Notes under the pieces: model-generated
Database searches by the model: none
What the model saw: only the letters and a program-made list of their open reading frames with translations
Told to the model about the DNA's origin: nothing
Assembly: GCA_015075175.1 (NCBI GenBank)
Contig: JABTUV010000015.1
Span: 1 to 64,000 of the forward strand
Direction: 5' to 3'
From: a bacterium
GTDB taxonomy: Bacteria > Hinthialibacterota > Hinthialibacteria > H5-UNCL2
DNA length: 64,000 nucleotides
Made by a program: the position numbers and the translations under genes
In this document: one piece after another, positions 50,238-58,634 of the stretch
Position numbering within the stretch: the stretch's first letter is position 1
How the letters are laid out: every line of letters begins with the position of its first letter

Positions 50238-52108
50238 CACGTCCTCTTGAACATCTTGTAGAGATCACCCTCGGAAAACAGCACCGAGATGGGCCGGCCG
50301 TGCGGGCAGACTTCGCGGTTGGGCGTGCGATACCACTGATCCAGCAGCTCCTTCATGTCGGCGTGGTCCATGGCGTCGTTGGCGCGGGTGGAAGAATGAC
50401 ACGCGAGGGTGATGAGCGCGCGCTCCCGGTGCGCCTCCCAGCCGCCGGCCTGGCCGGTCCGGGCCAGGTCGGAGAGCACGTCGCGCACCAGCGCGGCGGC
50501 GCCTTCCATGCGCACGCGCGGGGGCAGGCTCTCGACCGCGAAGCTGTCCGGCCCGAAGCGCGCCAGTTGAAAGCCCAGCCGCGCAAAGAATTCGAGATGC
50601 TCCTCCAGGAGTTCCGCCTCGCCGGGCGCCAGCTCGACGGGCGTGGGAAAGAGCAGTCGCTGGCTGACCGCCTCGCCACGTTCCAGTTGGCGGCGGAAGA
50701 GTTCGTAGTTGACGCGCTCGTGGGCGGCGTGGGCGTCCACAATCAGGAGGCCGCTGTCGGTTTCGGCGATGATGAAGAGGCCGAAGAGCCGCGCCAGCGG
50801 CCGCACGCGCGGCGCGTGCCCGCCGGCGGGCGCAGACGGCGGAGGCGCGACGCGCTCCAGCAGCCGCGGCGACTCCGGTTCGGGCGCCGCCGTAGCCGCG
50901 GGACGCGCGTCCACGGGCGCGGAAGCAGGCGCCGGTCGCGGCGGCGCGATCTCCGCCAGCATCGGCCGCCGCTCCGCCTGCGGTTTGGACAAGTACTCGG
51001 CTACCGCCGCGCGCACGCTGGAGAGAAACTCGTCCCGCCCGCGCGACGGCGCTTCACCGGCCGGGACTTCCGCCTCCCGCCTGGGCATCGCAACCACCGC
51101 GCCGCCCGCGGCGGCTCCCAGCGACGTCTCCAGCGCCGCTCGCACCGCTGAAACAATCGCCCCGAACACTCGGCTCTCCTGCGTGAATCGCACCTCCAGC
51201 TTGGAGGGATGCACGTTGATGTCCATCGTCTCCGGGTCCACGTCCAGATACAGCGCGCCCACCGGATAGCGCCCGCGCTCCAACAAGTTGCGATAACCCT
51301 CCAGGATCGCCGACACCAGGTTGCGGTTGGCGACCACGCGATCGTTGACGAGCGTAAAGAGTTGCGCGGGGCCGGTGCGATGCACGCTGGGGCGCGAGAG
51401 ATAGCCGGAAACGGCCACGCCCTCCCGCTCGGCGATCACGGGCACGAGGTCAGGCTCCAGTTCACGGCCCCAGAGCGAGAGCAGGCGCTCCAGGCGGTCC
51501 GCGGCGCGCGGCAGGGTCAGCACGGCGCGGTCGTTGTGGCGCAGGCAGAGGTGCACGCGCTCCGCGGCCAGCGCCACCCGCGTGAAGGCGTCGCACACGT
51601 GCCTGAACTCGGTCGGCACGGTCTTCAGAAACTTGCGCCGCGCGGGCACGTTGTAAAAGAGGTTGGCGACCGTCACGCGCGTTCCCGCCGGGCACCCCGC
51701 CGCCTCCAGCGTGGGCGAGACTCCCCCTTGGCAGCGCAGCCGCCAGCCGGTCGGCGCCTCGGCGGTGCGCGAGAGAATCTCCAATTGCGAAACGGAGGCG
51801 ATGGCGGCCAGCGCCTCGCCGCGAAAGCCCAGCGTGGAGAGGGTCAAGAGATCGTCCAGCGTGCGAATCTTGCTGGTGGCATGGCGCTCGATGCAGAGGC
51901 GCAGGTCGTCGGGGTCCATGCCGCAGCCGTCGTCGGCCACTACGATGCGGTCGATGCCGCCCAGGTAGACGTCCACGTCCACCCGCGTGGCGCCCGCGTC
52001 CAGGGCATTGTCCAACAGTTCCTTGACCGCCGCCGCCGGTCGCGGCACGACTTCGCCCGCCGCGATCTGCTCGGCTACCTCGCTGGGAAGGAGCTGGATT
52101 TTCGCCAT
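50237..52108 (-). CDS. mutL: DNA mismatch repair protein MutL (endonuclease type)
   Basis: 623 residues. GHKL ATPase N-terminus: LPSEVAEQIAAGEVVPRPAA, NALDAGATRVDV, DDGCGMDPDDL, RHATSKIRTLDDL, TLGFRGEALAAIASV. Pro/Ala-rich linker at about 345-430. The C-terminal domain holds the metal-binding endonuclease motif DAHAAHERVNYE (DxHAx2Ex4E) and CPHGRP, so this MutL should nick DNA itself, as in organisms lacking MutH. Start at the ATG of MAKIQLLP; six upstream codons are non-conserved. No mutS in the window. Confidence 0.97.
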   Translation of the reverse strand: MAKIQLLPSEVAEQIAAGEVVPRPAAAVKELLDNALDAGATRVDVDVYLGGIDRIVVADDGCGMDPDDLRLCIERHATSKIRTLDDLLTLSTLGFRGEALAAIASVSQLEILSRTAEAPTGWRLRCQGGVSPTLEAAGCPAGTRVTVANLFYNVPARRKFLKTVPTEFRHVCDAFTRVALAAERVHLCLRHNDRAVLTLPRAADRLERLLSLWGRELEPDLVPVIAEREGVAVSGYLSRPSVHRTGPAQLFTLVNDRVVANRNLVSAILEGYRNLLERGRYPVGALYLDVDPETMDINVHPSKLEVRFTQESRVFGAIVSAVRAALETSLGAAAGGAVVAMPRREAEVPAGEAPSRGRDEFLSSVRAAVAEYLSKPQAERRPMLAEIAPPRPAPASAPVDARPAATAAPEPESPRLLERVAPPPSAPAGGHAPRVRPLARLFGLFIIAETDSGLLIVDAHAAHERVNYELFRRQLERGEAVSQRLLFPTPVELAPGEAELLEEHLEFFARLGFQLARFGPDSFAVESLPPRVRMEGAAALVRDVLSDLARTGQAGGWEAHRERALITLACHSSTRANDAMDHADMKELLDQWYRTPNREVCPHGRPISVLFSEGDLYKMFKRT

Positions 52109-52197
52109 GACCCGCCACGGTACCATCCCGCGCCGCCAGCGGCAAGCGCCCCAGTGTTCAGAGTGCAGCCGTAAGAATTTACGCCTGCGGGATTTTT

Positions 52198-52345
52198 CAC
52201 CTCTCCCCGAGGTTGAGGTCGGCGCAAAGCGCCGGGTGAGGGGGAGGGTGGGAAGAGCGGGACATATCGATAGAAAACGATCGTAGCGACCTCCCCCTCA
52301 CCCGCCCCTCCGGGGCGACCTCTCCCCTTGGGAGAGGTGAAGGCC
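52198..52345. repeat. family D inverted repeat (CCTCTCCCC / GGGAGAGG)
   Basis: CACCTCTCCCCGAGGTTGAG ... CCGGGTGAGGGGGAGG at the left and CCTCCCCCTCACCCGCCCCT ... CCCCTTGGGAGAGGTG at the right are rough reverse complements. A related element is at 57,899-57,950. Very widespread intergenic type in bacteria. Confidence 0.7.
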
Positions 52346-52422
52346 CGTGTTGCCTTGGCCTCTCGTGTCAGCGCAGGCGGATCGTGGCCGAGAACGGTGA
52401 AAAATGAACCTGCGCCCCGTGC

Positions 52423-53109
52423 TCAGCGGCGGCGCAGCGTGGCCGCGACCGCCAACGCCATGCCCGCTGCAAATCCCCCCACGTGCGCCGTCCAGGCCAC
52501 CGGCTCGTGCCGCGGCAACAATGACAGCACCTCCAGATAACTGTATGCCAGCTGCAACGCCAGCCAGTACGCCAGAAAGAACACGGCGTGAATCTCCGCG
52601 CGAAACACCAGGATCACGATCCAGACGAAACAATGAATGCGCCGCAGCGGAAACCACCAGAGATAGGCCCCCAAAACGCCGGCAATCGCCCCTGACGCGC
52701 CCACCAGGTGCGCCGACGAGCCTCTATGCAGCACCGCCCACGTCAGCGTGGCGATCATCCCGCACACAAGATAGAACGCAAGAAAACGGAAATGCCCCAG
52801 CCGCTCCTCGACTTCGCTGCCGAACACCCACAGATACAGGAGATTGCCGGCCAGATGCAGCACCGAGGCGTGCAGGAACATGCTGGAAAAAAGCGATCCG
52901 AAGGCCCCCACCGGCAGAAAGGGATAGTCGGAATGGATGCGGAACAGGAGCGCGGGCGAAAGCGCGTAGCGGGTGAAGAAGAGCTCCCGCTGGTAGCTGC
53001 CGAGCGTGCAAGCGTAAGCGAACGCCGCCACGTTGCCGAGGACCAGCAGATAATTCACCCACGGCGCACGCCGCTGGGTGGAGAGACTGCGGAACGGCAG
53101 GATCAGCAT
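52423..53109 (-). CDS. rhomboid-family intramembrane serine protease
   Basis: 228 residues, about six to seven TM helices. Catalytic Ser139 in GASGAIAGVLGAY and His209 in HVGGFAAGM; HLAGNLLYLWVFGSEVEERL carries the conserved HxxxN oxyanion element. Cleaves membrane-spanning segments; substrates cannot be predicted. Starts 16 bases after the REC-HATPase gene stop, so the two are probably cotranscribed. Confidence 0.93.
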   Translation of the reverse strand: MLILPFRSLSTQRRAPWVNYLLVLGNVAAFAYACTLGSYQRELFFTRYALSPALLFRIHSDYPFLPVGAFGSLFSSMFLHASVLHLAGNLLYLWVFGSEVEERLGHFRFLAFYLVCGMIATLTWAVLHRGSSAHLVGASGAIAGVLGAYLWWFPLRRIHCFVWIVILVFRAEIHAVFFLAYWLALQLAYSYLEVLSLLPRHEPVAWTAHVGGFAAGMALAVAATLRRR

Positions 53110-53125
53110 CGGGCGGCGGGCCGGA

Positions 53126-53944
53126 CTACTCGTCCGACAGGTTCTTGCTGATGGTCACCATGTTGCCCTTCTCGTTGAAGACCACCTCGTCCATGTAGAA
53201 ACGGGCCAAAAAAATGCCGCGCCCGTGGCTCTTGAATAGATTGTCGGGATCCGTCGGATCGGGCAGCGAACGAGTGTCGAAGCCCTCGCCCTGGTCCATG
53301 ATGGTCACCTGAATCTTGTTCTGATCGATGGTCTCCTGGATGGTGACTTCCTTCGACTCGTCGCGGTGGTTGCCGTGGATGATGGCGTTGGTCAGGAGCT
53401 CCTCGACCGCCAGGCGCAGGCCCAGCTTGCTGCGGTTGCGGAAGCGGCCCACCAGCGCGGCCGTCTCCACGATCTGGAACGAGACCGCGTGCACCAGCGA
53501 GAGGCGGCTGGGAATCTTGATCAGCGACTGCACGCGCAGAAAGGGCAGAAGCCCGCGCCCCATGCGATAGGGACGCGAGACCTCCAGGCCCTTCTGCACG
53601 ACTTTCAGGATTTCATCGATGGCGAAGGGCTTGCGGATGAAGTTGAAGGCGCCCAGGTTGAGCGCCTGGATCGCGTTCTCGACCGTGCCGTGGCCGGTCA
53701 TCATGACCACGGGCATCTCGGGATGGGCGACGCGCACGCGCCGCAATAGCTCCAGTCCGTCCATCTCGGGCATCTTGATGTCGGAGACGAGAAGATCGAA
53801 ACTGGTCTGGTCCAGGCGCGAGAGCGCCTCGCGGGCCGAGCCGCACGCGCTCACCTCGTAACCCTCGCGCACAAACAGCTCGACCAGGAACTGCCGCAAC
53901 GTCTCCTCGTCGTCGACCACCAATAGACGGAATTTCTCGGCCAC
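53126..53944 (-). CDS. response regulator receiver fused to serine-kinase/anti-sigma-type HATPase
   Basis: 272 residues. REC domain 1-120 with acidic pair D11-D12, phosphoacceptor D55 (LLVSDIKMPEMDG), T83 and K105 all present. The C-terminal HATPase_c_2 domain (about 140-270), RsbW/SpoIIAB type: LRLAVEELLTNAIIHGN (N-box), VTIMDQGEGFD (G1), SHGRGIFLARFY (G2). The usual output domain is replaced by a histidine-kinase-like ATPase of the partner-switching kind, so phosphorylation may control binding of an anti-anti-sigma partner. No STAS protein or sigma factor is nearby. Promoter upstream; rhomboid gene downstream. Confidence 0.9.
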   Translation of the reverse strand: MAEKFRLLVVDDEETLRQFLVELFVREGYEVSACGSAREALSRLDQTSFDLLVSDIKMPEMDGLELLRRVRVAHPEMPVVMMTGHGTVENAIQALNLGAFNFIRKPFAIDEILKVVQKGLEVSRPYRMGRGLLPFLRVQSLIKIPSRLSLVHAVSFQIVETAALVGRFRNRSKLGLRLAVEELLTNAIIHGNHRDESKEVTIQETIDQNKIQVTIMDQGEGFDTRSLPDPTDPDNLFKSHGRGIFLARFYMDEVVFNEKGNMVTISKNLSDE

Positions 53945-53977
53945 GTGAAAGGCTCGTCTCCCAAGAGGTTAAAGGCC

Positions 53978-54005
53978 ATCATAAAGGCTCCCTTGGGGAA
54001 GTCAA
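53978..54005 (-). promoter_or_regulatory. promoter of the REC-HATPase / rhomboid unit
   Basis: On the minus strand TTGACT (54005-54000), 16 bases, TATGAT (53983-53978). Good -10 (5/6) and -35 (5/6); leader of about 25-30 bases to ATG 53944. Confidence 0.65.
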
Positions 54006-54036
54006 TGCGCATGCCGGCGTCCGGCTGCATTCGCAA

Positions 54037-54193
54037 GGTCATTTCGACCGACGCCTCCTGTCATTTCGACCCATGCCTCCTGTCAGTGCGACCCATGCCT
54101 CCTGTCATTTCGACCGAAGGGAGAAATCCCTGTCTCGCACTCGACCCGCGGTAACGGCGGAAGGATTTCTCCCTTCGGTCGAAATGACAGGAG
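54037..54193. repeat. family A cluster
   Basis: Four head-to-tail short units (TGTCATTTCGACC...CCTCC) at 22-base steps, then a full inverted pair: CATTTCGACCGAAGG + GAGAAATCC facing GGATTTCTCCCTTCGGTCGA + AATGACA, 40 bases apart. Lies between divergent genes. Confidence 0.88.
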
Positions 54194-54280
54194 TGTTTCC
54201 AGGCGCCGCCGATGGAGTCTGCATCCCACGTGTCGCCCGCGCCTGTAACCAGGGCCATCCTTGTGCTAGGCTCGACCGCG

Positions 54281-54790
54281 ATGCGAAGGAGAGAGCCAAG
54301 AGAGGCGCGCCGGCGGTTTGCGCGGCGCATGATCGGGGGCCTGGCGACTTTGGCCGCGCTCGCCCTGGGCTGGCCCCGGCTGCGCCGATGGCTGCCCGAC
54401 GCGGACCTCCTGCCGCCCGGCTCGGAGCAGTTCATCGACGTCGGACCCCTGCAAGGCTTCATGGCCGGACAGCCGACCGCGGTGCACTTGACGCTGCCGG
54501 ACGCGCCGGCCCGCGCGCGGCCGGTCGTCTTCGTCCTCGGCTCGCCGGAGGGCGCATGGCGTGTGTTCTCCAGCGTCTGCCCGCATCGGGCCTGCGTGGT
54601 CGAGTATCGCGCCGAGGAGGCGGGCTTTCGCTGCGGTTGCCACGATTCCCGCTTCGACGCGGCCGGCCGCCGCCAAAGCGGCCCCGCACCGCGCGACCTG
54701 GACCCTCTCCCCCACCGCGTCGAGGCCGGCCGCCTCCTCGTCCAATGGAAACGCTACCGCCCCGGCACGCCCGAGAGCGTGGAGGGGTGA
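54281..54790 (+). CDS. Rieske [2Fe-2S] protein, membrane-anchored
   Basis: 169 residues. Arg-rich N-terminus (RRRFARRMIGG) and one hydrophobic helix (residues 18-31), a Tat-like anchor. The cluster ligands are C100 and H102 (CPHRAC) and C118 and H121 (CGCH). C105 and C120 are placed to form the disulfide seen in bc1/b6f-type high-potential Rieske proteins. No cytochrome b gene is adjacent, so it may belong to an alternative complex or stand alone. Start at ATG 54281; an in-frame ATG 69 bases upstream is less likely. TTGTGCTAGGCT just upstream resembles the sequence before rarA. Confidence 0.85.
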   Translation: MRRREPREARRRFARRMIGGLATLAALALGWPRLRRWLPDADLLPPGSEQFIDVGPLQGFMAGQPTAVHLTLPDAPARARPVVFVLGSPEGAWRVFSSVCPHRACVVEYRAEEAGFRCGCHDSRFDAAGRRQSGPAPRDLDPLPHRVEAGRLLVQWKRYRPGTPESVEG

Positions 54791-54870
54791 GGGCGGGTCA
54801 CGCGGAAATTCCGCGCCGGCGCTACAGGGAATCGCCGTGTGATTGCTGAAAATGCGCGCGTCGATGGGGT

Positions 54871-54979
54871 GGGGTGCCACCGTTTTGTACTCAAAAGGGT
54901 GGACGGGGTTACCCTGCACCGGCAGCGAAGGCCGTGACTCCGGGAGCGCACCCCTTAGAGTACTAAGGGGTGGCACCCC
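54871..54979. repeat. family E inverted repeat
   Basis: GGGGTGCCACC (54,871-54,881) and GGTGGCACCCC (54,969-54,979) are exact reverse complements; just inside the right arm is the perfect palindrome CCCCTTAG-AGTA-CTAAGGGG. Convergent intergenic region, so it could terminate both neighbours. Confidence 0.85.
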
Positions 54980-55019
54980 GGCGCTACCGGATAGGCCACC
55001 ATATTTGCGAGCCAGAGCA

Positions 55020-55994
55020 CTAAGACGCTGGTTCGGCGTGCGCCAGTTCCACCAGCGCCAGGCAGGCCGCGCCCACCAGCCCGGACTCGTAGCCCAGCTG
55101 AGCCGGGCGGATTTCAGGCGTGTGAATCACCGCCGAGTAGGTGCGCCGGGCCATCTCCTCGCGCATCGGCTCAAGCAGGGCTTCTCCAAAGCCGGCTCCC
55201 CCGCCGCCCACCACGATCACCTCGGGGTCGAGCGTGTTGCAGACCGAAGCGGCGGCCAATCCCAGGTAGCGGCCCGCGCGGCGAATCGCGGCCCTAGCCA
55301 GCTCGTCACCCTCCCGCGCCGCGGCGTCCACGTCCGCACTCGTGACCTTCTCGCCCCGCATGGTTTTCTCACTCAGGCGCGAGGACGCGCCTTCCTGCAA
55401 CCGGCGGCTTACGTAACGCGCAATCGCATCCGCCGAGGCATACGCCTCCACGCAACCCGGCCGCCCACAACCGCACATTTCGCCCTCCGGCTCAACCGTG
55501 ATGTGCCCCAGCTCGCCCGCGCAACCGGAAAAACCCTGATATACCCGCCCATCGACGATGATGCCCCCGCCCACGCCCGTGCCGATGGTGAAAGCCGCCA
55601 GGCTATGCGCGCCCCGACCCGCCCCGAACATGTACTCGGCCAGCGCGCACACGTTGGCGTCGTTGTCGATGACCACCGGCAGGCCCAGCGCCTGCGACAG
55701 GAACCGCCGCGCCGGCACCCGCTCCCAGCCGGGAATATTGAACGCCAGGCGAATCTCGTCCGGCGTGACCACGCCGGGCGTGCCCAGTCCCAGTCCCGCC
55801 GCGCATCCATCGCCGCGGTTCACCCCTTCATCCCGCAGCTGCCGGCCCATCTCGGCCAACGCCTCCAGCACCGCCGCCTGCCCGGACTGGGGGGTGGGAA
55901 CTCTGCGCTCCACGAGGACCCGTCCGGACGCATCGACCAGCCCGGCCTTGATGTAGGTCCCTCCCAAGTCGATCCCGATTACCGTCTTGTTCAT
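55020..55994 (-). CDS. ROK-family sugar kinase (glucokinase-like)
   Basis: 324 residues. ATP-binding GIDLGGTYIKAGLV at the N-terminus, DNDANVCALAEYMFGAG with the catalytic Asp, FTIGTGVGGGIIVDG, and the ROK zinc motif (GHITV, then CGCGRPGCVEAYAS). No N-terminal helix-turn-helix, so a kinase and not a NagC-type regulator. Likely phosphorylates glucose or a related hexose. ATG 55994 chosen; seven upstream codons in frame are not conserved. Divergent from fhs. Confidence 0.92.
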   Translation of the reverse strand: MNKTVIGIDLGGTYIKAGLVDASGRVLVERRVPTPQSGQAAVLEALAEMGRQLRDEGVNRGDGCAAGLGLGTPGVVTPDEIRLAFNIPGWERVPARRFLSQALGLPVVIDNDANVCALAEYMFGAGRGAHSLAAFTIGTGVGGGIIVDGRVYQGFSGCAGELGHITVEPEGEMCGCGRPGCVEAYASADAIARYVSRRLQEGASSRLSEKTMRGEKVTSADVDAAAREGDELARAAIRRAGRYLGLAAASVCNTLDPEVIVVGGGGAGFGEALLEPMREEMARRTYSAVIHTPEIRPAQLGYESGLVGAACLALVELAHAEPAS

Positions 55995-56120
55995 ACCCGG
56001 GTACTCACAATCCAAGCGTCTTCAAGCTGTCGGCAAAGTTATATCATTTACGGGTGATAATCCAGTTCAACTTCGTTGTCGAATGTAAACAAACCATCCC
56101 CCAACGCCGGCCGAATTTGC

Positions 56121-56149
56121 TTGCCGCGCAACAACCATTTCATTATATC
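56121..56149 (+). promoter_or_regulatory. candidate promoter of fhs
   Basis: TTGCCG (56121-56126), 17 bases, TATATC (56144-56149), about 50 bases before the start codon at 56205. Confidence 0.5.
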
Positions 56150-56204
56150 TCTAGGTTATAGCGGGTCTTACGATCCCCCACAGCTACTCATCACGGAGAA
56201 GACC

Positions 56205-57872
56205 ATGCCATCCGACATCGAGATCGCTCAGACAGCAAGAATGCTACCCATCACCGACATCGGCGCCAAACTCGGCATTGAACCTGACGAGCTGGAACTT
56301 TACGGCAAGTACAAAGCGAAGATCACCGACGCCGTCTGGGAGCGGGTAAAGAACCGGCCCAACGGCAAATTGATCCTGGTGACCGCTATGACGGCGACGC
56401 CCGCGGGCGAAGGCAAGACGGTGACCTCCATTGGGTTGGCTCAGGCCTTTGGACGCATGGGCGTGTCGCACTGCCTGGCGTTGCGCGAGCCTTCGCTGGG
56501 ACCCACCTTCGGCATCAAGGGCGGCGCCGCCGGCGGCGGCTTCGCCCAAGTCCTGCCCATGGAGGACATCAACCTGCACTTCACCGGCGACATTCACGCC
56601 GTCGGCGCCGCCAACAACCTCCTGGCCGCCCTCGTGGACAACCACATCCAGCAGGGCAACGCCCTGCAACTGGACCCCCGCCGCATCACCTGGCGTCGCG
56701 CCATCGACATCTCCGACCGCCAGCTGCGCTTCATCGTCGCCGGACTGGGCGGCCGCCCCAATGGATTTCCGCGCGAGTCCGGCTTCGACATCACCGTCGC
56801 GTCCGAAGTGATGGCCGTGGTGGCGCTGGCCAGCGACATGGCCGACCTGAAGGAACGCCTGGGCCGCATGATGATCGGTCGCACTTGGGACGGCAAGCCC
56901 GTCTTCGCCGGCCAACTCAATGTCGTCGGCTCCCTGGCGGTGCTCTTGAAGGACGCCATGAAACCCAACCTGGTGCAGACGCTGGAGAACACCCCCGCCA
57001 TCATCCACTGCGGACCCTTCGCCAACATCGCCCACGGCTGCAACAGCGTGCGCGCCACCCGGCTGGCCCTCAAACTGGCCGACTACACCATCACCGAGGC
57101 GGGCTTCGCCGCCGACTTGGGCGCGGAGAAGTTCTTCGACATCAAGTGCCGCCAGGCGGGCTTCACTCCCAGCGCGGCCGTGGTGGTCGCCAGTTGCCGC
57201 GCCCTCAAGATGCACGGCGGCGTCCCCAAGACCGAGATCTCACAACCCAACCCCGACATGGTGCTGGCCGGATGCGCCAACCTTCGCGTGCACCTGGAGA
57301 ACATCCGCAAGTTCGGCGTGCCGCAGGTGGTGGCGATCAATCGCTTTCCCACGGATACGGATGAAGAGGTGGCCCAGGTGAAGTGCTTCTGCGCCGACAT
57401 GGGCGTGGAGGCGGTGGAGAGCACGGTGTGCGCGCGCGGCGGCGAGGGCGGCATCGAACTGGCCCGCGCGGTGATGCGCGCCGCCGATCAGCCCAATGGC
57501 TTCAAGTTTCTCTATGATGAGAATCTGCCCATCAAGAAGAAGGTGGAAAAGATCGCGGTCGAAATCTACCGCGCCCGCGGCGTGGAGTGGACCAACCTGG
57601 CCGAGCGCCACATCAGGCAGTTGGAGGCGGACGGGCTGGGCAACGTGCCGGTGTGCATGGCCAAGACGCAGCTCTCGCTCTCGGATACGCCGGGCCTCCT
57701 GGGTGCGCCGACCGACTGGCGGCTGGAGGTCAACGACGTGCGCATCTCCCGCGGCGCCGGCTTTCTCGTCGTCATCTGCGGCGACATCATGCTCATGCCC
57801 GGCCTGCCCAAGGTCCCCGCGGCGGAGAAGATCGATATTCTCGAGGACGGCACGATCGTAGGGCTGTTCTAA
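56205..57872 (+). CDS. fhs: formate--tetrahydrofolate ligase
   Basis: 555 residues, the usual length. ATP-dependent synthesis of 10-formyl-THF from formate. P-loop ATPAGEGKT (64-72), LREPSLGPTFGIKGGAAGGG, MEDINLHFTGDIHAVGAANN, RRAIDISDRQLR, GGRPNGFPRESGFDITVASE, and C-terminal SLSDTPGLLGAPTDWRLEV with GEIM-like MLMPGLPKVPAAEKID are all conserved. Only a weak GGAGA site. One-carbon entry from formate connects to the folate made via folP. No other Wood-Ljungdahl gene is in the window. Confidence 0.98.
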   Translation: MPSDIEIAQTARMLPITDIGAKLGIEPDELELYGKYKAKITDAVWERVKNRPNGKLILVTAMTATPAGEGKTVTSIGLAQAFGRMGVSHCLALREPSLGPTFGIKGGAAGGGFAQVLPMEDINLHFTGDIHAVGAANNLLAALVDNHIQQGNALQLDPRRITWRRAIDISDRQLRFIVAGLGGRPNGFPRESGFDITVASEVMAVVALASDMADLKERLGRMMIGRTWDGKPVFAGQLNVVGSLAVLLKDAMKPNLVQTLENTPAIIHCGPFANIAHGCNSVRATRLALKLADYTITEAGFAADLGAEKFFDIKCRQAGFTPSAAVVVASCRALKMHGGVPKTEISQPNPDMVLAGCANLRVHLENIRKFGVPQVVAINRFPTDTDEEVAQVKCFCADMGVEAVESTVCARGGEGGIELARAVMRAADQPNGFKFLYDENLPIKKKVEKIAVEIYRARGVEWTNLAERHIRQLEADGLGNVPVCMAKTQLSLSDTPGLLGAPTDWRLEVNDVRISRGAGFLVVICGDIMLMPGLPKVPAAEKIDILEDGTIVGLF

Positions 57873-57898
57873 AAACCCTCGCCCCGGGACTCCAAACC

Positions 57899-57951
57899 TG
57901 CGTCTCCCCTCTCCCCGGTACTCCGGGGAGAGGGCAGGGTGAGGGGAAACG
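57899..57951. repeat. family D inverted repeat after fhs
   Basis: CCCCTCTCCCCGGTACTCCGGGGAGAGGG, with CCGGTA-CTCCGG centre; likely also acts as a transcription stop structure behind fhs. Confidence 0.75.
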
Positions 57952-58011
57952 CGTGGCCGACCACTTGCCCGATCGCGGCCCCCAAGGATGCCGGATTACC
58001 GAAAAATGCAC

Positions 58012-58041
58012 TTGACAATCCTCTTCAACCGGGCATAGATA
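58012..58041 (+). promoter_or_regulatory. promoter of the lipoprotein cassette
   Basis: Perfect TTGACA (58012-58017), 18 bases, TAGATA (58036-58041). The leader of about 155 bases contains AATCGCCT-TCCG-AGGCGATT (58,165-58,184), a perfect 8-bp hairpin just ahead of the AAAGGAATTGG ribosome-binding region, which could tune translation. Confidence 0.65.
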
Positions 58042-58203
58042 TTTGGTTATTCAACGTACGCAAATGGGCCGGATTGTATCGTAGCTGCCGGGCTTCTGCC
58101 AATTCGACCTGAACAGCGACCCCGTGCGGCGTCCAGCCGCCGGTTGGTGATTTCGTTTTCAGGCAATCGCCTTCCGAGGCGATTAGAAAGGAATTGGACG
58201 AAC

Positions 58204-58620
58204 ATGAAGCATCTCGCCTATGCCTTGGTCGCCTGCCTGCTAACCGCCGGATGCGGCAGCGCCAGCCGCCAATATCAGGACACGCATGGCCCGCGCGAAC
58301 GCGAACTGACTGTAGGAACCGTCCAGAAAGAAATACACAAGGGAATGAGTGCGGCCGCCGTCGCCGAAGCTTTGGGATCCCCCAACATCGTCACCACCGA
58401 CGAACAGGGCCGCGAAGTTTGGATTTACGACCGGATCTCGACCGACGTCACCTATTCGCAAAAGGAGACGGGGGGAGGCATCTACCTCATCATTGCGGGC
58501 GCCGGAGCCGGCAAGACCACCGGGGCCGCTTCCAAGACGCAAAAGACGCTGACCGTGATCATCAAGTACGACGAAAACAAGCAAGTACGCGATTTCGCCT
58601 ACCACTCCAGCAAGTTCTAG
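58204..58620 (+). CDS. lipoprotein with SmpA/BamE-like domain (cassette gene 1)
   Basis: 138 residues. Lipobox LTAGC (Cys near residue 17). Residues about 38-80 fit the SmpA/OmlA pattern: VQKEIHKGMSAAAVAEALGS, PNIVTTDEQGREVWIYD. A Gly/Ala-rich hydrophobic hairpin (IYLIIAGAGAGKTTGA) follows, then a final strand TVIIKYDENKQVRDFAYHSS. Probably outer-membrane or periplasmic. First of three lipoprotein genes behind one promoter. Confidence 0.8.
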   Translation: MKHLAYALVACLLTAGCGSASRQYQDTHGPRERELTVGTVQKEIHKGMSAAAVAEALGSPNIVTTDEQGREVWIYDRISTDVTYSQKETGGGIYLIIAGAGAGKTTGAASKTQKTLTVIIKYDENKQVRDFAYHSSKF

Positions 58621-58634
58621 GGAGGCGTATGCAA

